Of a DNA stretch of 64,000 nucleotides, positions 1 to 6,524 are shown one piece after another. The notes below the pieces were generated by a model that was given only the letters and a program-made list of their open reading frames with translations, had not been told where the DNA came from and ran no database searches. The position numbers were made by a program, and so were the translations under genes. The stretch comes from Draconibacterium mangrovi (lineage in GTDB: Bacteria > Bacteroidota > Bacteroidia > Bacteroidales > Prolixibacteraceae), in assembly GCF_010586825.1 (NCBI RefSeq), contig NZ_JAAAGB010000006.1, positions 124,001-188,000 of the forward strand. Reading direction: 5' to 3'. Numbering within the stretch: the first letter of the stretch is position 1; each line of letters starts with the position of its first letter.

Positions 1-119
1 GAACCGGCTACCGCTGGTTTAATGTATTTGCCAGCTACGATTTGGTGCCGCTGTTTAAAACCGACAAAGGGCCGGAACTTACGCCATTTACTTTTGGAAT
101 CACTTTATTCCAATTATAA
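1..119 (+). CDS. C-terminal end of an outer-membrane beta-barrel protein (partial)
   Basis: The third reading frame is open from the window edge to a TAA at 117-119. It encodes a tail with alternating aromatic and hydrophobic residues, including GYRWFNVFASYDLVPLFK and ending TFGITLFQL. That pattern is typical of the last strands of a Bacteroidota outer-membrane beta-barrel, which end on an alternating hydrophobic strand. Only about 38 residues are visible, so the family cannot be named. The creatininase-like gene starts 25 bases downstream on the same strand, so the two may share a transcript. Confidence 0.6.
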   Translation, partial: TGYRWFNVFASYDLVPLFKTDKGPELTPFTFGITLFQL

Positions 120-144
120 ACGACAACAAACTAAACCTAACAGA

Positions 145-915
145 ATGAATGCTAAACCTTACGTGTTGGAACAAACCAACTGGAAACAAGTAAAAAATCA
201 AAAATACGATGTGGCCATTTTGCCCTGGGGTGCCACTGAACCACACAACTACCATTTACCGTACGGAACCGATTCGCTGGAGACGGCAAAAATTGCCGAG
301 CTGGCAGCCGGTAAAGCCTGGGAAAAAGGTGCAAAAGTGATGGTGCTTCCGGTAATTCCGTTGGGTGCACAAAACATGGGGCAGATTGACATGCCGTTTT
401 GTTTGCACACCAAACCATCAACCCAACTGATAATTCTAAAAGACTTGTTAACGGCTTTAAGTAGGCAAGGCATAAAAAAGCTGGTGCTGATGAACGGCCA
501 TGGCGGAAATGATTTTAAACCGTTGGTACGTGAGTTGCAACCTCAGTTTCCCGATGTGTTTATTTCGCTGGTGGAGTGGTTTCGAATGATCGATCAGGAG
601 GATTATTTTGAGGAAGCCGGCGACCACGCCAACGAAATGGAGACAAGTATAATTATGCATTTTTTCCCTGCGCTGGTTCTGCCGCTTGACGAGGCAGGTG
701 ACGGAGATGCAAAAACTTTTAAACTTCAGGGGCTGAGAAACAAAACAGCCTGGGCACCGCGCCAGTGGGACAAGGTTTCGGCCGATACCGGTGTTGGAAA
801 TCCGAAAAAAGCTACGGCCGAAAAAGGCAAAAAGTTCGTGGACGATATAACTACACAAATCGCCGATTATTTTGTGGAATTGGCGGCTTGTGATTTGGGG
901 AATATGTACGAATAA
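145..915 (+). CDS. creatininase family metal-dependent amidohydrolase
   Basis: Start chosen at ATG 145, because the open frame upstream runs back into the tail of the preceding barrel gene. The 256-residue product matches the creatininase fold family, which opens cyclic or linear amide bonds with a dinuclear metal site. Visible metal-ligand motifs are E32-P-H34 and D43 in TEPHNYHLPYGTDS, H119 in NGHGGND, and an acidic cluster in GDHANEMET (about residues 159-167). No signal peptide, so cytoplasmic. In this family, substrates range from creatinine to formamidopyrimidines and peptide cofactor precursors, and nothing here picks one. It lies alone between a barrel gene and pepE. Confidence 0.8.
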   Translation: MNAKPYVLEQTNWKQVKNQKYDVAILPWGATEPHNYHLPYGTDSLETAKIAELAAGKAWEKGAKVMVLPVIPLGAQNMGQIDMPFCLHTKPSTQLIILKDLLTALSRQGIKKLVLMNGHGGNDFKPLVRELQPQFPDVFISLVEWFRMIDQEDYFEEAGDHANEMETSIIMHFFPALVLPLDEAGDGDAKTFKLQGLRNKTAWAPRQWDKVSADTGVGNPKKATAEKGKKFVDDITTQIADYFVELAACDLGNMYE

Positions 916-1092
916 AAATTCCTGAAAAAACAATAATTATCATTGGAAAAATTCATAAGATTTCAGTTCTTTCGGCAACAAATTAATTGGTCAAGAGAAA
1001 TGAAACGAGCATCATCAAAAGCTTCTTTAGTACTCAGAGGCATGACTATGCGAGTTACATGAGTCTCCATTAAAATAAACAATTGTAGACGA

Positions 1093-1800
1093 ATGAAATT
1101 ATTACTGCTAAGTAACTCAACAATGCCGGGCGAACCTTACCTGGATTACCCGAAAAACGAGATAAAAAAATTCCTGGGCGAAAAGTCGGTAACTGCGGTT
1201 TTTATTCCGTATGCAGCCGTTACTTTTTCGTTTGATACCTACTGCGAAAAAGTGGAAGAACGTTTTGCCGAAGTGGGGCATCACATTAAAGGTATTCATA
1301 CATTTAACAATCCGGTGAAGGCGATTGAAGAAGCTGAAGCCATTGTTGTTGGTGGCGGAAATACCTGGCAACTGGTGCGTATGATGCACGATCAGAAGTT
1401 AATGAATCCGATTCGCGAACGCGTATACAACGGGGCTCCGTATATCGGCTGGAGTGCCGGATCAAACGTGGCCTGCCCAACATTACGCACCACCAACGAT
1501 ATGCCGATCATTGATCCGCTGGGGTTTGATTGTATTAATATGGTACCGTTCCAGATCAACCCGCACTACCTTGATGCCAATCCTGAAGGACACGGTGGCG
1601 AAACCCGGGAGCAGCGTATCTCTGAATTCCTTGAGATTAATCCGAAGTGCTTCGTGGCAGGCTTGCGTGAAGGAACCATGTTTAAATTAGAAGACGATAA
1701 GTTGGAGTTGATCGGTGAGAGAAGTTGCCGCATCTTTAAAAAAGGGCAGGAACCATACGAGTTAAAGGCCGGCGACGATTTTAGTTTTTTACTGCGATAA
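1093..1800 (+). CDS. pepE: dipeptidase E (alpha-aspartyl dipeptidase, peptidase S51)
   Basis: A 235-residue cytoplasmic serine peptidase of the S51 class, which cleaves Asp-Xaa dipeptides. The nucleophile elbow GWSAGSN carries Ser121, followed by Asp136 (in NDMPII) and His158 (in INPHYLD). These line up with the Ser/Asp/His triad of E. coli PepE (Ser120, Asp135, His157). The GGGNTWQL loop before the nucleophile is also characteristic. Length fits the family (about 230). It is followed by a strong intrinsic terminator, so it ends its transcript. About 180 bases lie between it and the creatininase-like gene, with no obvious shared signal. Confidence 0.93.
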   Translation: MKLLLLSNSTMPGEPYLDYPKNEIKKFLGEKSVTAVFIPYAAVTFSFDTYCEKVEERFAEVGHHIKGIHTFNNPVKAIEEAEAIVVGGGNTWQLVRMMHDQKLMNPIRERVYNGAPYIGWSAGSNVACPTLRTTNDMPIIDPLGFDCINMVPFQINPHYLDANPEGHGGETREQRISEFLEINPKCFVAGLREGTMFKLEDDKLELIGERSCRIFKKGQEPYELKAGDDFSFLLR

Positions 1801-1820
1801 AATGGAACACATTATAAAGT

Positions 1821-1848
1821 AACCGGATAATTATTATCCGGTTTTTTT
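1821..1848 (+). terminator. intrinsic terminator after pepE
   Basis: AACCGGATAA, loop TTA, TTATCCGGTT forms a perfect 10-bp stem. Its last two T bases open a run of seven T. It sits about 20 bases after the pepE stop codon. Confidence 0.9.
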
Positions 1849-1894
1849 ATTCCTGTAGTTAACATTAAATCGAGCTACATCTCGGGTTCGATGC

Positions 1895-1926
1895 TTGTTA
1901 GTCCCAAAAACTATTACTTACCTTTG
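1895..1926 (+). promoter_or_regulatory. Bacteroidota-type promoter for the AspT-like transporter
   Basis: The -7 element TACCTTTG (1919-1926) matches the TAnnTTTG consensus. A TTG at 1895-1897 lies 21 bases upstream, in the place of the -33 element. Transcription would start near 1932, just ahead of ATG 1944. This argues against an in-frame GTG at 1926, which lies inside the promoter. Confidence 0.6.
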
Positions 1927-1943
1927 TGCCAAACTTAGCACAA

Positions 1944-3530
1944 ATGGAACTACTGGGAAATAGTTATTTTGCCCTCTTTGTAATTATTGCACTGGGCTTT
2001 ATCGTTGGCCGTATCAAGATTTTCGGACTGTCGCTTGATGTGTCGGCGGTAATTTTTGTAGCCCTTGTTTTTGGTCACTACGGCATTGTTATTCCAAAAG
2101 ATTTTCAGTACCTCGGTTTAGTGCTGTTTATTTTTACCATTGGAATTCAGGCAGGTCCCGGTTTCTTCGAGTCGTTTAAAAAGGAAGGGCGGCAGCTGGC
2201 CGGATTTGCATCTTTGCTTATCGTGCTGGCCTCAGTAATAACCGTTCTTATTATCACCGTTTTTAAAATTGATCCCAATATCGCAGTTGGTTTATTAACC
2301 GGTTCGTTAACCAGTACCCCTGGTTTAGCTGCAGCGATTGATTATACCGGCTCGCCACTGGCTTCCATCGGTTATGGTGTGGGGTATCCGTTTGGTGTTA
2401 TCGGCGTAATTCTGTTCATTCGTTTCCTTCCTAAAATATTGGGTACTTCCATTGCTAAAGCCGAAGAAGAACATCTTGCGGTTTTGAAAGATGAATTCCC
2501 GGAGGTAGTGAAACGCAATTTTGTGGTTGAAAACGAAAATGTTGTTGGCAAAAGCATCGGGGAATTGCGTATTAGGTTTATGACCAAAGCAGTAGTTTCG
2601 CGCGTGGTGCACGATGGTATAGCAGTTACTCCAACTCCCAATACCTTGTTGTTGAAAGGTGATTTGATAAAAGCTGTAGGAACCGAAGAAGCTCTAAAAA
2701 ATGTGGAGTTGCTGATCGGCCCTCAAACAGAACAGGAAATTTCAATCGACGCGAAATACGATGTGCGATCGGTATTGGTTACCAATAAAGAGGTGGTGAA
2801 TAAAACCGTTGGGCAGATTAATTTGCTGCATACTTACGGTGCAACGATCACCCGAATTCGTCGTGCAGGTATTAACATTGTTCCAAGCCCGGGCTCGAAA
2901 CTACAGTTTGGCGATAAGCTGGTGATTGCCAGTAGCCGTGCCAACATGGATATGGTTTCAAACATCTTTGGTAACGATCAGAAACGTTTGTCCGATACTG
3001 ATATTTTACCTGTAGCTCTCGGAATTATTCTGGGGGTATTGGTTGGGAAAATAAGTATTGCGATGGGAACTTTTTCTTTTAGCCTTGGGTTAACAGGGGG
3101 AGTACTTATTGTGGCATTGATACTTAGCCGCATTGGTAAAACCGGCCCAATTTTATGGACTATGACAGGAGCTGCCAACCAGCTGGTTCGTCAGTTTGGT
3201 TTATTGTTGTTTTTGGCGGCTGTTGGAACAGGTGCCGGGCAAAAAATTGTGGAAACCTTTAATCAATACGGAATTGAACTATTCCTCTACGGAGGTGCCA
3301 TCACGATTCTGCCAATGATTGTGGCAGGAATTCTCGGTAAGTATTTCTTTAAAATGAACATTCTAACACTGCTGGGAGCAATCAGCGGAAGTATGACAAG
3401 TACGCCGGGTTTGGCAGCTGCCGATTCGATGACCGACACCAACGCGCACTCCATAGCCTATGCCACAGTTTACCCGGTAGCAATGGTGTTGCTGATCATT
3501 TGTGTTCAGCTGATTACAATGTTTTTTTAA
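1944..3530 (+). CDS. AspT/YidE-family antiporter with two RCK_C domains
   Basis: A 528-residue inner-membrane protein of the aspartate:alanine exchanger family. It has five or so N-terminal membrane helices with a GSLTSTPGLAAA motif, and a central cytoplasmic part with two tandem RCK_C (TrkA-C) modules (about residues 200-350; each ends in a GDxL/V motif such as LKGDLIKAVG and FGDKLVIAS). A second membrane half repeats the signature as GSMTSTPGLAAA. The duplicated TSTPGLAAA pair is the hallmark of this family. Known members exchange amino acids such as aspartate for alanine, but many are uncharacterised, so the substrate here is unknown. Its stop codon directly abuts that of the convergent thioredoxin-like gene. 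Confidence 0.85.
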   Translation: MELLGNSYFALFVIIALGFIVGRIKIFGLSLDVSAVIFVALVFGHYGIVIPKDFQYLGLVLFIFTIGIQAGPGFFESFKKEGRQLAGFASLLIVLASVITVLIITVFKIDPNIAVGLLTGSLTSTPGLAAAIDYTGSPLASIGYGVGYPFGVIGVILFIRFLPKILGTSIAKAEEEHLAVLKDEFPEVVKRNFVVENENVVGKSIGELRIRFMTKAVVSRVVHDGIAVTPTPNTLLLKGDLIKAVGTEEALKNVELLIGPQTEQEISIDAKYDVRSVLVTNKEVVNKTVGQINLLHTYGATITRIRRAGINIVPSPGSKLQFGDKLVIASSRANMDMVSNIFGNDQKRLSDTDILPVALGIILGVLVGKISIAMGTFSFSLGLTGGVLIVALILSRIGKTGPILWTMTGAANQLVRQFGLLLFLAAVGTGAGQKIVETFNQYGIELFLYGGAITILPMIVAGILGKYFFKMNILTLLGAISGSMTSTPGLAAADSMTDTNAHSIAYATVYPVAMVLLIICVQLITMFF

Positions 3531-4025
3531 TTATTTTTCATACGACGCCGGGTTTAACGCTGCTGGCGACCAGTTTTTCAGAAAACGTAAGATCTTGTCT
3601 TTGTCGTAACCTTTATCCTTTTCTAAAAAGGCCGAATTTTGCGTGTGGATACGTTTGCCTGTTTCATCCAGAATAACAAAAACAGGGAAGCCGAATCGTT
3701 GCGGGAATTCAAGTTCGGCCAACAGTTCTTCCTGGCGGTTGTTCTGATCGTAATTTACTTTTACCACCTCGAAGTTGTCTTTTATAAAAGAACTTAGCTC
3801 TTCATCGTCGTGCACAAAATTGTGAAATTTGATACACCAAGGGCACCAGTTCCCACCAATTTGCAGGAATACATGTTTGTTTGCTTTTTGAGCTGCTTCA
3901 ACAGCCTCGGCAATGTCTTTTTTTGCATCGGCAGTAGTGTCGTAAATCTTTTGTTCCTGTGCGCTTAACAGCATTGGCAAAATCATTACCAGGCTAAGCA
4001 TTATTGTTTTAATGTATATCATCAT
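3531..4025 (-). CDS. periplasmic thioredoxin-like protein (CPWC)
   Basis: A 164-residue protein with an N-terminal signal peptide (MMIYIKTIMLSLVMILPMLLSA, cleavage near residue 22). It has a thioredoxin fold of the Thioredoxin_7 type, with active site W60-CPWC-64 and the cis-proline loop FGFPVFVIL (Pro114). It probably reduces or isomerises disulfides in exported proteins. The start codon lies one base after the GH32 stop, so the two are almost certainly cotranscribed. A physical or regulatory tie to the fructanase is inference only. The CPWC dipeptide is unusual compared with CGPC or CPHC. Confidence 0.85.
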   Translation of the reverse strand: MMIYIKTIMLSLVMILPMLLSAQEQKIYDTTADAKKDIAEAVEAAQKANKHVFLQIGGNWCPWCIKFHNFVHDDEELSSFIKDNFEVVKVNYDQNNRQEELLAELEFPQRFGFPVFVILDETGKRIHTQNSAFLEKDKGYDKDKILRFLKNWSPAALNPASYEK

Positions 4026-4026
4026 T

Positions 4027-5478
4027 TTATTCTTTTTCCCAGATCGAATTCATTTCGTAAACATCAATTTTGTCAATTCCCAGTTCTCCGCCATTGGTGA
4101 AAAGTACAACGTCGGTTGCTTTTTCGCTTGGAGTGAAGCAGTTACTGATCACTTTTTTACCATCGTTGGCAAAGATTTCAATGGAGGAGCGGTCGAGTAG
4201 TATTTCGAGCTTGATTGTATTGTCGACAGGCGGAAGTGGTACGGTGCAACCAAGTACGGTTAGCGTTTCACGTTTTACATTGTACAGAATCTCTGTTCCG
4301 GCCGACTTGCCATCATTTCGAAGCATAAACCCAAAATTGTCGCTTGTTTTCAGGTCGAATTCACCAATGATGTGCAGGCAATCGCCCGATACCTTTTTTA
4401 GTTTGTTATCGTTAAGTCCGGGCAAAACGTTTTTGTCTTCCCACGAGTCGTGTTTGCCATGTAATTTTTCAATCTCTGAAACCGGTTTTCTTATGAGCTG
4501 GTAACCATAATCGAATTTTGTAACCGACAATTCGCATGGAAACGACATCTGTCCGTTAAAGGGCATATCGGGGAACTCTCCTCCGCGCATCCATGCAATC
4601 TGTATTACGCGGCCATCCGACTCTGGAATATTACTCCAGGTTTGTGTGGCGTAATAATTTTTCCCCCAATCGCTCTTCATTTTAGCTGTTTCAGGGGTAA
4701 ACGATTGTCCATCGAAACTGCCAATAATATAGCTGCCGTCGCCATCAAAAAGTACCCATTTGGTTTCATCGGGCCGGTTGGTTACCTGGAATTTTACCAA
4801 GTCGGGGCACTCGTAAAAACCTGGAATGTGACTTTGCCACTCCCAGTCAACCAGGTTGGTTGAGGTATAGAACGAAACGCCTTTAGAACCTTCTCCCTCA
4901 CTCGTCTTGCGGTAAAGTGCCATTATCCATTTTCCGCTTTCTTCGTGCCAGAATACTTTCGGGTCGCGGGCATCGTCATTTTCATCAAACGCTATTATCG
5001 GATTTCCCTCATATTTCTCCCAGTTTCTTCCTTTGTCGGTGCTGTAGGTAATACGCTGGCCACATTGCTGGCTGGTGTAAAAAGCAACCAGTGTTTTGGT
5101 GTTTCCGTTTTGTTTGCCAAGCAGGTTGTTTTCATCAACAATTGCCGAGCCCGAATAGGCGGTGCATTTTTCTTTATCAGTTGAACCTTCATCGGGGTAA
5201 AGTGCAATCGGAAGTGCTTGCCAGTTTAACAAATCCGTGCTTACCGTGTGCCCCCAATGCATGTATCCCCATTCGTTTCCTTTGGGGTTATATTGGTAAA
5301 ACATGTGGTATTCATTTTCGTAAAAAACCAGCCCGTTTGGATCGTTATGCCAGTTTTTTTCCGGCGTAAAATGGAATTGTGGCCGGTAAAGTTCGTCGTA
5401 AAGTTTTTGCTCCTTTTTTTGCGCCGGAAGACTAATAAGCAGAGCAATAGAGAGTAAGGCTGTTGATAAAAAGTTCAT
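4027..5478 (-). CDS. secreted glycoside hydrolase family 32 (fructanase/levanase type)
   Basis: A 483-residue exported enzyme hydrolysing beta-fructofuranosidic bonds (inulin, levan or sucrose). A signal peptide precedes a five-blade propeller carrying the three GH32 motifs: WHNDPNG (Asp46 nucleophile), RDP (171-173, transition-state stabiliser) and ECP (Glu223 acid/base). A C-terminal beta-sandwich occupies about residues 330-480. The signal peptide MNFLSTALLSIALLISLPAQ lacks a lipobox. No SusC/SusD pair or fructokinase lies nearby, so it is not in a typical fructan utilisation locus. It is first in a two-gene operon with the thioredoxin-like gene. Substrate chain length cannot be predicted from sequence. 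Confidence 0.92.
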   Translation of the reverse strand: MNFLSTALLSIALLISLPAQKKEQKLYDELYRPQFHFTPEKNWHNDPNGLVFYENEYHMFYQYNPKGNEWGYMHWGHTVSTDLLNWQALPIALYPDEGSTDKEKCTAYSGSAIVDENNLLGKQNGNTKTLVAFYTSQQCGQRITYSTDKGRNWEKYEGNPIIAFDENDDARDPKVFWHEESGKWIMALYRKTSEGEGSKGVSFYTSTNLVDWEWQSHIPGFYECPDLVKFQVTNRPDETKWVLFDGDGSYIIGSFDGQSFTPETAKMKSDWGKNYYATQTWSNIPESDGRVIQIAWMRGGEFPDMPFNGQMSFPCELSVTKFDYGYQLIRKPVSEIEKLHGKHDSWEDKNVLPGLNDNKLKKVSGDCLHIIGEFDLKTSDNFGFMLRNDGKSAGTEILYNVKRETLTVLGCTVPLPPVDNTIKLEILLDRSSIEIFANDGKKVISNCFTPSEKATDVVLFTNGGELGIDKIDVYEMNSIWEKE

Positions 5479-5601
5479 AAAAAATTGGATCTTAAATTTT
5501 GTTATCGAGCTAAACTTATGAAAAAAAATTTGGTTTAATTAAATTAATTCCTACATTTACATCCACAAACCCATAAATATAGAACCGTTCTTTGACTGGC
5601 G

Positions 5602-5647
5602 CTTTTGATTTTCATCACAACATCAATCATCAAATTAAAATCAAAAG
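5602..5647. repeat. perfect 11-bp inverted repeat
   Basis: CTTTTGATTTT (5602-5612) and AAAATCAAAAG (5637-5647) are exact reverse complements around a 24-base loop rich in CATCA-like units. There is no T-run directly after it on either strand, so it does not look like an ordinary terminator. Confidence 0.75.
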
Positions 5648-5979
5648 TTGAATTTTTTGCGTTAAGAAACCTTTGTTACAGGGTGGATATTTTGTGGAAG
5701 TAAATTACAAACCCACCGCTTTGCAGTATTATAATATTTGTAAAACGGATTTTTGCTTACTCAATATTTTTTCGCTCTTACGAAAGTTTTGTAAAAGATT
5801 TTTCCGGCATCAAACGAATGTTTCATTATTTATAATTAAGAAGTTAGAACCTAATTTGAGTTGTAATGAAACAAAACCATTTAATTATTGAGGACGCTGT
5901 AAACAACAGAAAAGAATTTATTTACTGATCGCAATTAAGCGAAACTTATTGGTGTAGAATTGAGGTTTCAACAAACCCA

Positions 5980-6009
5980 ATGATTTACATAACAAACCCG
6001 GTAAATCAT
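5980..6009. repeat. stem-loop with ACAAACCC in the loop (copy A)
   Basis: ATGATTTAC (5980-5988) and GTAAATCAT (6001-6009) are a perfect 9-bp inverted repeat. The 12-base loop is ATAACAAACCCG and contains the ACAAACCC octamer. Confidence 0.75.
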
Positions 6010-6391
6010 ATCAGGAACCAAAAATTCAGGCAGAACAATAAGGAGCGGGAAAAGATTTCGATCGTAAATTGCTGAGTACAAAAGTATGAGAACTTTGTGG
6101 GCACACCATAGACTAACGGTCTAAGAAAAGTAAACCCATCTTCTCAGCAAAACATCCCAATTTCGGATCCCGATCTAAGGATTTAATAAAATCATCAGCT
6201 TTTCACCGGTAAGATTTTGGTCAACCTGTGGTCAATCAATCAGCGACAATAATTAGGGTACTCTATTAAAAGTCAGGTTCTTTGTAGTGAATATTTGACA
6301 GGACAATATAGAAGTCGTTTTCCAAGAAGATTAAGTTCTTTGTTTACTGAAAAAAGTCTTAGGGAATAAGCATCGCGGGATTACAAACCCA

Positions 6392-6425
6392 CTGTTTCAA
6401 TAACAAACAAACCCGATTGAAACAG
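6392..6425. repeat. stem-loop with ACAAACCC in the loop (copy B)
   Basis: CTGTTTCAAT (6392-6401) and ATTGAAACAG (6416-6425) are a perfect 10-bp inverted repeat around the 14-base loop AACAAACAAACCCG. The stem differs completely from copy A, while the loop ends in the same ACAAACCCG. Confidence 0.75.
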
Positions 6426-6492
6426 GTACACCGCAACGTAAGTTTCCTAAAAACATGCCGAAAACCTTTGCGCAAATTGAGATTTAGGCATG

Positions 6493-6523
6493 ACAATTTT
6501 TACAAACCCTAATTTAAAATTGT
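6493..6523. repeat. stem-loop with ACAAACCC in the loop (copy C), next to a start codon
   Basis: ACAATTTT (6493-6500) and AAAATTGT (6516-6523) are a perfect 8-bp inverted repeat around the loop TACAAACCCTAATTT. It ends one base before ATG 6525 of the metalloprotease gene, so in mRNA it could cover the ribosome entry region. Confidence 0.7.
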
Positions 6524-6524
6524 A

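Larger units (their letters stand above)
5479..6524. other. 1-kb non-coding region rich in ACAAACCC octamers and inverted repeats
   Basis: No convincing gene lies here. The octamer ACAAACCC occurs seven times (5565, 5707, 5971, 5992, 6383, 6407, 6502), although it should be rare in AT-rich DNA. Three copies sit in the loops of perfect inverted repeats, listed separately. Further inverted repeats are CTTTTGATTTT/AAAATCAAAAG (5602-5647) and TTGCTGAG/CTCAGCAA (6069-6150). The stretch separates the divergent GH32 gene from the first metalloprotease gene and presumably holds both promoters. Its last hairpin ends next to the metalloprotease start codon. Confidence 0.7.

Noticed and set aside
916-1092. 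possible small RNA or gene between the creatininase-like gene and pepE
   Set aside because: No clear promoter, terminator or open frame could be found in these 177 bases.
1926-1943. GTG start for the AspT-like transporter
   Set aside because: The GTG forms part of the TAnnTTTG promoter element, so it would not be transcribed.
5673-5891. 72-codon open frame on the plus strand in the 1-kb non-coding region
   Set aside because: Low-complexity Phe/Leu/Asn-rich translation, no domain or signal pattern, and it crosses an octamer site and part of the leader-like duplicate. More likely a chance frame in AT-rich DNA.
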